A DNA stretch of 64,000 nt, from positions 5,357,181-5,421,180 of the forward strand of contig JAJEKV010000059.1 in NCBI GenBank assembly GCA_021234155.1. Direction: 5' to 3'. This DNA is from Isoetes taiwanensis. Its lineage: Eukaryota; Streptophyta; Lycopodiopsida; Isoetales; Isoetaceae. The position numbers and the translations under genes were made by a program. Below the pieces are notes generated by a model. The model was not told the DNA's origin. It did not search any database and worked only from the letters and a program-made list of their open reading frames with translations. Below, piece after piece: positions 33,421 through 44,231 of the stretch; position 1 is the first letter of the stretch; every line of letters begins with the position of its first letter.

Positions 33421-35427
33421 TGGGAGCCAATTGTAACCGAGAATTAAGAAAAACTTGGGACATATACATCTTGCCGTCCATTTGGAAGAATCTGATTGCA
33501 AATGTTTATAGGGAGTACTCATGTTTATTTCTCTTCACCATCATTGGGGACAAAGCTTCATATGCCAAAATAGAGAGGCGGCTATCAGGAAGTTTATTTG
33601 GCAGGGCTCACATAAGGTAGCATGGGATGAATTGACCAAATCAAAGAAGGATGGGGACTTGGTGCAAGGACCTATTTGTTCGGGCACAATCTCTTGCGAC
33701 TAAAATGGTGTGGAGAGCTATTCATAATAACTCTCCTCCCAGCTCAAAAGCGATTAGGTATTGGGTGCAAGAATCCTATCTGTAGGCGCCACACTCTGAA
33801 ACATCGGTTACCGGACTCTGCATACTTCAATTTAATCCACTGTCAAACACCTCAACTATCACGAGGAGAATGTTTGAGGCACGGAACTTAGCCTCTCTGT
33901 GTTACAGACCACCAGTGATTGATTGTAATTCTAAAGAGATGAAATTCTTCTGGCATCCAGGTATTGCAGAGAGTGACACTAACTGTTTGGCATGTATTCA
34001 TCCACAGAAATACATGCAATGGCATAAAAGCGGTATCGAATGATTGGGGACACAGTATGATGATAATTCAGGTTGGAAATCATGGGATGAAATAGCTAAT
34101 TTGACTAAAGGTTCAAATCTTGACAAGGAGATATACTCTGCAGTAATGGACAAAGTAAAGAATATTGATGAACTGGTAGACGGATATAGTCAGTGGAACT
34201 TTAAAGGCAAGGAAATATACTTGGTGAAGGAAATATACAAAGCTTTGATCCAACACAAACCCTCTAGAGCAGCCTCTCTCTGGAATTGCAGGCAAAAGGT
34301 TCTAGGAAAGGTATGTAAAAAAGGTTGGAAGAACTATACAGCAAATAAAGTGAAGACCTTTACCTGGCTTATACCGCATCAAGGGCCGATGACTAATCAA
34401 AAGAGAGCCAAATTTGACTCATCTATTTCGGGAGATGTCTAATGGGATGTGGAGAGGAGGAATCTTCTAACCATGTCTTCCAATGTGAGATCATTGATGA
34501 ATGCAGAACTGGGTATCGGATAAATAAAGGCAAGATTGGAGGGTGGACTCCTAGATTTCGAATCTGAGGGGGACAGGGGTTTTGAGCACAACAAGAGCAC
34601 TTTCTGGCTGGGCGGTATGGAAACACTGTAAAAGCGAGTAACAATGGAACACAAAAATCAAATATTATTTGGCTCAAGCAAATCTTCCTAGCCGAGCTTG
34701 TGAACTCGGCAATTGCACATAGATCCTTAAAGGGGATGAACTATGATAAAGGCTGGAATGACCTTTGGTAGATTCAAAAGGTGTCTATGATTTTTTTGTG
34801 CTTAATCTAACCTCGATGATGTTAATTTGCACGGATGCAATGAGGAGGCTTAATAGATATGGAGCCAAAGATCGAGGCATGGGGGTGGTGAGGACTCGAC
34901 GACGAGGAGTCTAATCTTCAGGGATTGAAGAAGAGGAAATCTTCATACAATTTGAAACAAGAGATGACTCATGCAAAAGCATTGAAGAAGATTCTGAAGA
35001 GAGCGAAACACGGAGACATAACAATCTCAGGCCTTTTTTCATGAACTTATTCCATAAGTGGATGAGGATGAGGGAGGCCCATGTTCTCCTTCTCCCGGAT
35101 TTCACAAACTATCCGGTTGCCAAATTGGACACGTACCTAAACATACTTGGCGGCCCGAAGAGTCTGAGGATCTTACCATACAAGATCTGATTGATGCACA
35201 ATAGGAAGCATCCAAAAACTTATGAACATTAAAGTTTGATTATCCGATAAATTATTGTATGTAATAGGTAGCGGACACTAGTCGCTATGACGTTAGTCAC
35301 GGTTTTCTTAACACAATTCAAACTTTTGGAATGTGTAATTTTAACATTATGCCCACCGGTATACCTCCGATGGTATACAATATCACTATGTAATTTAAAG
35401 TATGAATACAAAACACACCTTACCTCC
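33421..35427 (+). pseudogene. LINE-1 C-terminal region and 3' UTR
   Basis: RELRKTWDIYILPSIWKNLI and IWQGSHKVAWDELTKSKKDG belong to the plant L1 region after RT; 34044-34442 (NKVKTFTWLIPHQGPMTNQK) is the zf-RVT-like zinc-binding domain. Frames are scattered. The 3' UTR runs to the poly(A) at 35428. Confidence 0.75.
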
Positions 35428-35453
35428 AAAAAAAAAAAAAAAAAAAAAAAAAA
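35428..35453 (+). repeat. Poly(A) tail of LINE-1
   Basis: A run of 26 A residues immediately before the right target duplication AGAAAATGC. Confidence 0.85.
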
Positions 35454-35461
35454 GAAAATGC

Positions 35462-36153
35462 AGACCCTTAGCTTCTTGATCTCAATTGCTTTGGAAAATA
35501 CCCTTGGTAATGTCTCAAAGCGTTGTTGTTGATGTAGTTTCATTAACTTCTTGTAAGCGGGGAGGTGCGAACTTCAAACCATGCAAGAAAGCGTTGATCA
35601 AATGCAAAGGAGGATTATCTACACCTTTTTGACTCACACTTTATCACATGATCTCCAAATCTATCAACATAAGCTTCTATGCTTTCATCACTTCTAATAG
35701 AAAGAGAATTCTTTGAAGCAAAGTTCGTGAGTCACTGATTCGCCAAACCTATCAATGAATCTGCTCCTCATCTCTTCAAATGTGTGAACACCATAAATCT
35801 TTCTTTGAGTGTTAAACCATTTAGTAGCAAGATCATCAGATAAAGAAAGCTTGAACAATTCCAACTTAGTCATACCTCTAGGAGCATGATTCCTAAAATA
35901 ATCATCAAATGAGTTTAGAAATACCTCCGGGGTTTCTTTTCATCATAAAGAAATTTTGTGAAGGAGGCGTCTCCAACCTGAAGATAGGGTCAGCATAGTT
36001 GCCTAGAGGTGCTGCTGCTGCTGGCGCTGCTGCTGCTGCCAACCCAGGCTCCAGAGGCATATCTTCAGCATGGCTAGGCTCTCCATCACCATCCATATCT
36101 ACGTACCGGTCTTCCTTGGGTGCCTCACCATGAGGGCTCTCAAGTTTTTGCAA
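35462..36153 (-). pseudogene. G1 gag, N-terminal part
   Basis: On the minus strand from 36153: MQKLESPHGEAPKEDRYVDM, an Ala-rich linker, then FKLSLSDDLATKWFNTQRKI and HTFEEMRSRFIDRFGESVTH, the retrotransposon gag core of plant Ty3/gypsy elements. A frameshift follows, then ESIEAYVDRFGDHVIKCESK and LHQQQRFETLPRVFSKAIEI. It continues past the L1 at 26534. Gag forms the particle in which reverse transcription occurs; this copy cannot make it. Confidence 0.8.
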
Positions 36154-38100
36154 GAGTTTTTTAGAGAATCCGGTGGGACCTCCAAAAGATGTTGCCTTTC
36201 ACGAGAATCCTTGCAAAAACGTGATGCACAAATCTCTAAATTGTGGGATTTCCTAAAAGATACTTGCCAAAATCACGTGTTTAGGGGAGGAGAGAGGCAA
36301 AGGTGTGGTGGGGGTGTGAAAAAGATGAGAAAAGGGGGTGCAAATGTGAGGGAAATAAGGTGATATGTGAATGCGAGGTGTATGGCTGGGATGTTTTTTA
36401 CAGTAACAAAGTGGTGAAAATGATTGAAAAAAAAACTTTGGGATCTTGATCAAACTTCCTTTGAATGCAAATGAAATATTTGAGCAAATTCGGCCGCGGA
36501 ATAGCTATTTGTTTAGCTAAATCTAGATAATATCGGATAACTTGAATTGATTTCAACTCATTTGTTGATCAAGATTGGTGGGAAATTTGGCAAAGTTAAG
36601 CGAAGTGGGTGGCACATAAAAATGGGAAAACCTAATTTTTTTTGAAAAAAAAAATCGATTGAAGAAAGGGGAAACACCATGGATTGCTCAAGAAAACTTT
36701 TCTCAGTTATCTTAGGAACATAATACTTTGTCGGGTAATCCATTTGATCACTCACGAAATAGAATTTGTATCGAGAACTTCAAAAATCTTGGCTTTCAAG
36801 AACAAGGGCGGGTTTCTAATAAAAAATCTCCTCTCTGTTGTGGAATACGGCCGGATCATCTTTATAGACCTGTGTCCGGGGTAGTTAGAGCTCCAATTTG
36901 TCTGCATATGGCCACGAACTCTTCTTTCCCAAAAATAGGCAATATTCTGTTCTTGGCATGATCTCCATTAATTCGGCATCCTCTTCATGATTCGATTGGT
37001 TCCAGAGGTCGATTATGATCCGGCCGCTGCTGCATCACTCAAAGTGCTGGAAGCCGAAGAATCATAGAACCCTAATGGATCTTGGCGGATTTTCTTGATG
37101 GATATATCCACGAGGCCTAAATCAAAAAAAAGTCATTTCCGGTATATATAGCTCGATCCGCATAAACTCTTAAATTGGCGTGTCTTGCCCACGTGGGATT
37201 CGGTACCTCCACCCCCCACAGGTGAGCCACGTGGGGGTGATTGGCTGAAAAGGAATCTAGGTCAGGGGGGGTGGTAGAATAGGACAATTTTTTTACATTT
37301 TCTCAAAGGGCACGATTCCCAAGAATTGGAATTCAAGGGTCTATATAAGGTCTTTTTTGGAAATTTTTTGTGCCAGGTGGCATATTTTCATTGGGGCAAC
37401 ATGGTGAGGTGGTCAAATTTTGGAAAATGGCACTTTGATTTTTTGGCTAAAAAAGGTGAATCAATGGTGACTGGACATGATGAAATGATGACTTGGCATA
37501 ATGAAGGATGATGTGGCAAGGTCAAACATGGCTTTTGCCTAAGTGGATTTTCGAAATTTTAAATGCCCCTTGATATTTTTGATGAGGTGGCATGATTTTG
37601 ACCCAAGTGGCAAAGATATAACCAAAGTTGGATGACAAAGCAATTTTGTGAGCAAGGTGGCCATCCTAGGTGGCATTTTGACTCTTGATGACGTGGCAAG
37701 GGTATTTTTTGGAAAGTGTGCCTTTTGACTTTCTATTTTGACTTTCACTTGACTTTTTGACATCTTTGGCACTTTTGGATGATGACTAGGATGCCACTTG
37801 GCAAAGGTATAGATTTTTTGGCATTTTGGGATTTTTAGGCATCTTTAGAAGCATATTTGGCTAGCGATAGGGGAAATTCAAGGAGAAATGGGAGATAGGC
37901 TCAAAAAATTTGGGAAAAATCAAGGATGGCTAATTTTGGCTAAAGGATTTGGCAGGGGGTACTCACACGGCCTAGATTCTCTTTCAGCCTGATACCTTTC
38001 CTTAATAGCTCCTCCAATACTTAGAATTTTCTTCATATCTTCATTTCTTCTTCATGTTGCCACTTCAAGGGGCAACAATATCACTTTCACCTCCACTTTC
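36154..38100 (-). other. Probable G1 5' UTR/LTR region, unproved
   Basis: No gene is recognised. The 37140-37950 stretch has repeated 'gatgacttggca', 'aggtggcattttgac' and 'cacgtggg' words. The position (upstream of gag) fits the 5' leader and LTR of the gypsy element, but with the 3' LTR lost there is no second copy to compare, and I found no clear primer-binding site. Confidence 0.35.
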
Positions 38101-38107
38101 TTTTGCA

Positions 38108-38180
38108 CACTCTCGATGGGACTCGAACCCACAATCTCTTGATTAAAAGTCAAATGCCTTATCCATTAGGCCACGAGAGC
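38108..38180 (-). tRNA. tRNA-Arg-like gene with UUU (Lys) anticodon
   Basis: 73 nt, folds as a normal cloverleaf: acceptor GCTCTCG/CGAGAGT, D-arm, anticodon loop CTTTTAA, T-arm with TTCGAGT. It is nearly identical to the tRNA-Arg(UCU) at 38646-38718 except that the middle anticodon base is changed (UCU to UUU, at 38145-38147). Either a pseudogene carrying a C-to-T change or a tRNA-Arg body with a lysine anticodon. Confidence 0.75.
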
Positions 38181-38515
38181 CTTGCAATTTTGATTTGATA
38201 ATCAACAATATAATCACAGAACCAAGCCTTATAAGTATGCATCTTCCTTTTAATATTACCTAACCAATTGAGATATAAGCCAAAAGTTGCTACTAGTAGT
38301 CAAAGCCACGTCTTATGGGCAAGAAAATATTCACGATAGATGCCACTTAAACGAAAAAAAATTAATAGTGAAGAACACATCGTAATGCATGTTGCCAAAT
38401 ATCAAGAGAAGCATTATTGGGTAAAACAACCAAGTACAAGTCACTTCTTCCTAGCATATCAATAAAGAGATTTGATGCGTTTAGAAATGAAACTCCTTGC
38501 AGGCCATTATCACTT

Positions 38516-38589
38516 TGCTTTCATTGAGAGTCGAACTCAAGACCTCCCACTTACTAAACGGGTGCTCTAACCAACAGAGCTACAAAAGC
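38516..38589 (-). tRNA. tRNA-Thr(AGU)
   Basis: 74 nt: acceptor GCTTTTG/TGAAAGC (two G-U pairs), D-arm AGCTCTGTTGGTTAGAGC, anticodon loop TTAGTAA giving AGU, T-arm TTGAG/CTCAA with loop TTCGACT. The cloverleaf is complete apart from weak pairs. Confidence 0.85.
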
Positions 38590-38645
38590 TTCAATACCTC
38601 TGTTTAAAAAAAGTATATCACTTACACCTCCTCTTTCTTTTTGCA

Positions 38646-38718
38646 CACTCTCGATGGGACTCGAACCCACAATCTCTTGATTAGAAGTCAAATGCCTTAT
38701 CCATTAGGCCACGAGAGC
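38646..38718 (-). tRNA. tRNA-Arg(UCU)
   Basis: 73 nt cloverleaf with acceptor GCTCTCG/CGAGAGT, D-arm GGCCTAATGGATAAGGC, anticodon loop CTTCTAA giving UCU and T-loop TTCGAGT. The conserved body matches eukaryotic arginine tRNAs. Confidence 0.88.
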
Positions 38719-38798
38719 CTTCCAACTTTGATTTAATAATCAACATTATAATCACAAGACCTATCCATAGAGTACTGGCTTCATTTAAATATGCTTTA

Positions 38799-38869
38799 CC
38801 ATTTGAGAGTCGAACTTGAGACCTCCTGCTTATTAAACAGGTGCTCTACACAACTGAGCTACCAAATCT
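38799..38869 (-). pseudogene. tRNA-Thr-derived pseudogene, AAU anticodon
   Basis: Clearly a copy of the tRNA-Thr family at 38516 (D-arm GGTAGCTCAGTTGTGTAGAG, loop TTCGACT). The acceptor halves no longer pair, the T-stem has mismatches, and the anticodon loop TTAATAA gives AAU. Not expected to be functional. Confidence 0.7.
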
Positions 38870-38922
38870 TCAACACCTCAGATTATAACAACATATATCA
38901 CTTTCACCTCCACTTTCTTTTG

Positions 38923-39280
38923 AAGCAGAGTTTCATTAAAGTTGGAAATTTAAGTGATTCCATTTTAAATTTCGAAATGAAATTGTTAGTTGTTGTTTTT
39001 CACACATTCAAACAATCAAATCAAAGCTATTTACTTAAAATGCACAAGGATTAGCCTGAAAACCGTGCTATTTGACGAAATGGGGAAATCGGTGGTAAAA
39101 CAACCTTGGTTGCGCCATTTGAATAAAATTGTGGAATAAAAGCAATAAAGTCATTTGCATTTGAAGTGAATCATAAGGACAATACACGGGGAAAAAGCAA
39201 ACAAATAAGCAGCACAGCGGTTTGTTACAATATATTCATATTGCAAATGGCGCTTTGCTATTTGCTTTTACAAATAAGAT
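38923..39280 (+). mobile_element. TIR element B, one end
   Basis: The 25-bp terminus AAGCAGAGTTTCATTAAAG...GGAA is identical to both TIRs of element A and continues like A's right end (ATTT..GTGATTCCA). It begins precisely within a tRNA repeat unit, after 'cttttg'; the expected unit continuation 'cacactctcgatggg' is missing. The subterminal region has the same AAATGGCGC and 'ctatttgctttt' words as element A. I find no opposite end in the rest of the window, so the element is either longer than 25 kb, truncated, or its end is deleted. Confidence 0.7.
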
Positions 39281-39720
39281 ATACAAAAGGGGCAAAAACA
39301 TTAAGATCATTATGTGTCATCGATTATTCAAAAGATTAATCAGTATAGTAACCATCAATACCACAGGTAAATCTTATATACAAGTATGATATGCAAATCA
39401 TTTTTCAATATTCTTCACCAAAAATCTTATCATCCGCTTTATCAATATCATCAGGGTTAATCTTACGCCCGGTCAATCTGCGAATCCGTGTCTTGTCCAA
39501 CTTGTTCCCGGATCTGTGGCATCTCACGCACCAGCGCGCTGTGACCCCTCTCCTCCACCACCATGTGATGACTCTCACGGGTAGGTCGGTCCGGTGCCAA
39601 AACCTTACGAGGCCATGGCTCTTTGGATCAAGCAAAGGGATTAATGGCGTTGTCAATTCTTCCAAGAATCCCTAGCATACATTGGATCTTTTTTCCATCA
39701 TATAGGCCACACTACTCCTT
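39281..39720. other. Unidentified; weak minus-strand coding signal
   Basis: An 86-codon minus-strand frame (39665-39405) and an overlapping one containing PRKVLAPDRPTRESHH are open but not recognisable. It could be the tail of the gypsy element G2, whose integrase is cut at 57469, but I cannot show that. Confidence 0.25.
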
Positions 39721-40149
39721 TTTAACTGCAATGATGCCCTAGTAAAAGCCCCACCAGAAAAAAAGTCCAGAACAAAGTTACCTGGAGGGCAGAGCTTATC
39801 GACAAGTTATCTTTGTTGTAGCAGGACCAAACGCTTGTGAACCAAGTATTCCCCTTCCATACCTTGCCAATTTGTATTTGAACTGTCCCTCGGGGCTTGT
39901 TAGCGATTCTTCGGCTCGGCACCTTGCATCTTTATGGGTCTTAGGAACTTCAGGTGCTTTCCGGGGATGTTCACCATAAAACCTGAGATCCAGGTGTTCA
40001 TCAGGCTGTGCTTGGGCTGAGATCCTGGTGGCTAGAACCACAGCTGTTGGCTCTTTTATGCCACCACCTGGTGCCAATGACAGAGATTGGGTCTAGAATA
40101 CCTTTGGTTATGTTCAGGAAATGGACAATACTCTGTATAGCTTATCACT

Positions 40150-41238
40150 GTGAAACAGGGCCACACTGAAACGGATTGTTGCAGTTTGAAAAATAGCATC
40201 TTTAGATCCTTCATGGACGAAATGCTGGCTAAAGTGAAAAACCTGATAATCAAATGGGATGGACTGAGGGAAAGTTCTAATGCAAGCATCAGGCTAATCA
40301 AGAGATGGGAGGAGGCGGAAGATAATGTTATAGAGAGGCACAGGAAAACTTTCAGACAAGGGCTTACCTTGGATCAGCCCCTTGAAGGAGTTTCAACATC
40401 CCTGGAGGTCTACCAGCTCAGAAGAAAAAAATTGGCCAAAGCCTGTAAGATCAAGGACTCCAATGGGTTCTTTAACCCGGCGGAGGTGAGCTCCTGTGAC
40501 TGTGAAAATTGTGAGGAGGTCAAATTAGCAGCTCTGAACATCACTAAAACGAAGGTGGGAGAAAACAAGATCACAAACACTATCCCAGTTGTGGGCAAGA
40601 ATGACAAGGTTAAAGGTTTGGATTCTTCCCCTTCCTATAAAAATATTTTAATGAAAGATGTTCCTTCTGTTTCAACTAACACTGTCAGTCAGGATTCCGG
40701 TAAGGGTTTCATTGATTTATTTGGCGTACCAGACAATTCTGCTGCTTACATATTCTCCAAGAAAGCTATTTTAGTCCATTTCCCACGGAAGTGCCCTTCT
40801 CAGGAGGAAGTGAAGACATGGATTACTAAATCTCAACATATCCCTATCCTCTCGATCCTTAAGCTTGACAATAAAACCTTCCAAATTGTTTGCAGGGATG
40901 AGGTGTGTGTTGGCTATATTCTTAGAAGGAAGCTAGATATGATAGCCAATGCCCCCTTCTATTTGATGAGATGGAATTCCGATTTCATCCCGGGAATGGA
41001 TAAGGATATCAAGACGACCACTTGGATTTCCTTCTCTAATCTGCCCCCTATTTTTTGGACCAAATCTCATCTGCTGGCTCTCTTCGAACCCCTGGGGGAT
41101 GTGATTGAGATCAATATCCCTCAAACCAACTATCGACCCGGGTTGTGTCAAAAAGAATTAACTTTCATTTGGAGCAAGAGTATAAAAAACAAGAGTCAAG
41201 GAGAATTAGTATTTGGATATCATGATATCTTATTCTAA
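40150..41238 (+). pseudogene. LINE-2 ORF1, DUF4283-like
   Basis: A 362-codon open frame. The N-terminal half is a charged, possibly coiled segment (DEMLAKVKNLIIKWDGLRES, LIKRWEEAEDNVIERHRKTF). The second half is the DUF4283-like domain typical of plant L1 ORF1: ILVHFPRKCPSQEEVKTWIT, FYLMRWNSDFIPGMDKDIKT, WISFSNLPPIFWTKSHLLAL and FEPLGDVIEI. ORF1 proteins bind the element RNA. The zinc knuckle that normally follows is not seen; later frames are broken. The frame is longer than other coding pieces here, so this is a relatively young insertion. Confidence 0.8.
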
Positions 41239-41496
41239 ATGGCGGTCCTAACTACTCTGACTAAGGAGAACAATCTTCACAAGAATACCAAGCAATCTGG
41301 GTCCCTAAAGCTAGAATTAGTGAGGACAGGCCCTAAAGCAGGAATCTGAGCCTAAGATTATTGATCAGAACCATAATATGAATCAATTTACTCTCTCCAG
41401 AATTAAGGACCATGGGTACAATCAGGAGCTTCCTAAGATCGAGCTCAATAACAATATGGTCTTTTTGTTTAAAAATGCTAATTTGCCGATTGAAGA

Positions 41497-41761
41497 TTGA
41501 TACAGGAACCAGTGTTCACCTTGCAAGAAGAAGACCCTAGTCCCTGCTTTTGTAATAAGGATGAGGAAGAGGTTCAGCATACACTTGAAGAAGTCACGGA
41601 TCTAGAGGACAATTGCTGGAAGTTGGTTGACAAAAGAAGGGGCAGGGGTAAGAAAAAGTTTTATATGGGACCCCGTAGGTGCAAGCCAAGTGAAACAATC
41701 CATGCAAGCCCGAGAGGTAGAGGTAGGTACAAAAATCTAATGGAGAGGGACATAAGCTGTA
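41497..41761 (+). pseudogene. LINE-2 ORF1 tail and ORF2 start
   Basis: Acidic then basic tail: EEEVQHTLEEVTDLEDNCWK, DKRRGRGKKKFYMGPRRCKP. ATG at 41740 opens MERDISC, which is cut by the Helitron after A41761. The other side (43591 on) continues IT-stop-NLQGLN, so ORF2 starts here and its conserved Trp is a TAG stop. Confidence 0.7.
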
Positions 41762-43590
41762 TCTTATATTATAAAATTATAGCGTGTGTCTTCAATGGAG
41801 CCCTAAATCGGACGGTCGAGGATTTGATTGACCAATGGTGGAGATGATGTGTGCGTGTCTTCAACTAAAATTTCATCTTGACTATGGCTTCAATATGAAA
41901 GGGAAAAGGGAAAAGGAAAAGGGAAAGGGAAAGGGAAAGGGAAAGGGAAAGGGAAAAGGAAAAGGAAAAACGATGAAAGGGAAAAGGGAAAAGGGAAAAG
42001 GAAAAGGGAAGGGAAAAGGAAAAACGATGAAAGGGAAAAGGGAAAAGGGAAAATGAAAAAGGAAAAGGAAAAACGATGAAAGGGAAAAGGGCAGAGGAAA
42101 AAGGGAAGGGAAAAGGAAAAGGAAAAACGATGAAAGGGAAAAGGGAAAAGGGAAAAGGAAAAAGGAAAAAAAGGAAAAAGGAAGGGAAAAGGAAAAATGA
42201 TGAAAGGGAAATGGGAAAAGGAAAAAGGAAAAGGGGAAGGGAAAAGGAAAAGGAAAGACGATGAAAGGGAAAAGGGAAAAGGAAAAGGGGAAGGGAAAAG
42301 GAAAAATGATGAAAGGGAAAAGGGAAAAGGAAAGGGGGAAGGGAAAAGGAAAAACGATGAAAGGGAAAAGGGAAAAGGGAAAAGGAAAAACGATGAAAGG
42401 GAAAAGGAAAAAGGGAAAAGGGAAAAGGAATAAAAGAAAGGTAAGAGGAAAAAGAAAAGAGAAGGAGAAAAGGAAAAAGAGAAAGATAAAAGGAAATAGA
42501 AAAATGAATAGAATAGGCGACGGGAAAAGGGAAAGGAAAAAGGGCACCGCGAGAAGGGTAAGAGGTAAGGGTGAGAAAAGGAGAAAAAGGTAAGGGAAAA
42601 TAAGAAAAGGTTGCAAAGTCCATGGGGGGCAAAAGAGAACTTGGGAAAAGGGAACGAGAAAAAGCGAAAAAAGGAAAGGGCGTGAAAAAAAGGGAAGAGA
42701 GAAAGGGTGAAGAAAGAGAAAAACGGAAGCAAAAAGAGCATCGAGAAAAGGGAAGAGGGAAAGGATGGAAAAAGGAGGAAAAGGGTGGGGGGGAAGTAGA
42801 ATAGACAAACGGTAGGGAGCAAGGAATAGGAAAAGAGGAAAAGAGGAAGGAGAAAAGGGCACGAGAAAAAAGGGAAGAGGGAAAGGGTGAGGAAATAGAA
42901 AAAAGAAAGGGAAAAAGAGTATGGGAAAGGGAAAAGAAAAAAGAAACAAGAAAGGAGAAAATGGAAAGGGGAAAAGGGGGAAGAGGATGGGGAAAGAAGG
43001 AAAAAGGGTACATAAAAAAAGTTGAGAAAAGGGAATGGAAAGAGGCATATGAAAAGGGAAAGGGAAAATGTAAAGGAAGGGGAAAGAGAAAGGAAAGGGA
43101 AGAAGGGAACAGCGCAAAGCAAAAGGGTGGGGAAAGTATGCAAAGGGAATGGAAAGTTGAAAGGAAAAGGGAAGCGGAAAAAGGAGAAGGGAAAGCAAAA
43201 AGAACATGAGGAAAAGGGGAGAGAGAAATGGGAAAAGAGATGGGGAAAAAGGCACGTGATCAAGAGGAAGAGGGTGGGGAAAGGAAGAAAAGGGCACATG
43301 AAAAGGTAAGCAAAAGAGAACGAAAAAAATGCATGAGAAACGGGAAAGAGAAAAGGAAAAGGAAAAGGAAGAGTAAGGGGAAAAGGAAAGGGAAAAAGAG
43401 TAGTGGAAAAATGGGAAGAGCGAGGAAAGATAAAAAGGAAGGGAAAAAGCTGATAAGAAAAAGAGAAAGAAAAAAAGGGGAAGGGCAAAGGGAGGGAGAA
43501 GGGGGTTAGGAAAAAAAAAAGGGAGAATAAAAAAAGAAAGAAATTAAAGGTTCCTAATTTATGCCCAGCAAGGCTGGGTACCATTACTAG
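41762..43590 (+). mobile_element. Helitron H4, polypurine body
   Basis: A complete 1829-bp copy, useful as family reference. 5' end TCTTATATTATAAAATTATA after A; leader with CTAAATCGGACGGTCGAGG; tandem purine units beginning ACGATGAAAGGGAAAAGGG; a conserved irregular purine domain from 'ggttgcaaagtccatggg' (about 42607); 3' hairpin GCCCAGCAAGGCTGGGT and CTAG at 43587-43590 before T. Deleting it restores the L1 frame across the ORF2 start (DISC-IT(W)NLQGLN). No genes. Confidence 0.92.
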
Positions 43591-44231
43591 TTACCTAGAA
43601 TCTCCAGGGGTTGAATAGCATCATCAAAAGGGAAAGGCTCAAGGTATGTATCCATTCCCTCAAACCGGATATTTTGTTCATACAGGAGCATAAGATTCAT
43701 GACCTCAACCATAGAGATATTATCAGTAGAACTCTTCCTCCTAATTTCAGTTTATGGTCAATTCCAGCCAATGACTCCTCAGCTAGGATTGCTATTGCTT
43801 GGAACAATTACTTGAATCTGTCCAACACTTATATGATCAATGGGAGAAATGGCAGATGGCAGATTCTTTTATGTACTTTATTTAAAATTAGAGTAGCTTT
43901 GGTTAACATTTATGCATATAATGATCCTGGGGAAAGAGTGGAAATTTGGAACAGGATTAAGAATAGCCTAGACAATTTAGAGTTTGATGAATGTATTTTA
44001 GGTGGTGATATTAATATGGTTACTAATAGTTTTATGAAAAATAAGAATTACAGGCCTTTAGGTAAGAAGGAAAAAGAGGCTTGGTCGAACCTGATTGAGG
44101 GAAATAATCTTACTCTTGCTAGAACCAAGGCAGATTCCTACAGCTGGATGGATAAAAGGGTGATCCTACTCTATGTTTACATGACAGATTTTACCTTTCT
44201 GAGAACTTATGGAATCACAGTAATAGGGTGA
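43591..44231 (+). pseudogene. LINE-2 endonuclease (APE domain)
   Basis: Continues the frame from 41761: NLQGLNSIIKRERLKVCIHS, LKPDILFIQEHKIHDLNHRD (catalytic Glu), ARIAIAWNNYLNLSN, ALVNIYAYNDPGERVEIWNR, DECILGGDINMVTNS. The frame is lost near 44165-44231, before the C-terminal SDH motif. Confidence 0.85.

Larger units (their letters stand above)
26544..35452 (+). mobile_element. L1-type LINE-1 inserted in G1 gag
   Basis: A plant L1 retrotransposon: ORF1 tail, endonuclease, reverse transcriptase, zf-RVT-like region and a 26-base poly(A) at 35428-35453. It is flanked by AGAAAATGC at 26535-26543 and 35453-35461, a 9-bp target duplication. Removing it rejoins the gag of the minus-strand gypsy element (...IEIKKLRVCIF, then TFEHVDLDYFND...). 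A Helitron (28738-32245) interrupts its reverse transcriptase. Without the Helitron it is about 5.4 kb. Nonsense and frameshift mutations run throughout. Confidence 0.85.
38070..38922. repeat. Tandem tRNA units
   Basis: Arg-like and Thr-like genes alternate. Each Arg-type gene is preceded (plus strand) by 'atcactttcacctccacttt', seen at about 38082, 38621 and 38897. The third occurrence runs into the TIR at 38923 instead of a tRNA, so a third unit was broken by the insertion. Confidence 0.75.

Noticed and set aside
39840-39847. AACCAAGT as the left target duplication of LINE-2
   Set aside because: It matches the bases after the poly(A) at 57466-57473, but LINE-like coding sequence extends to the left of it, so the match is probably chance.
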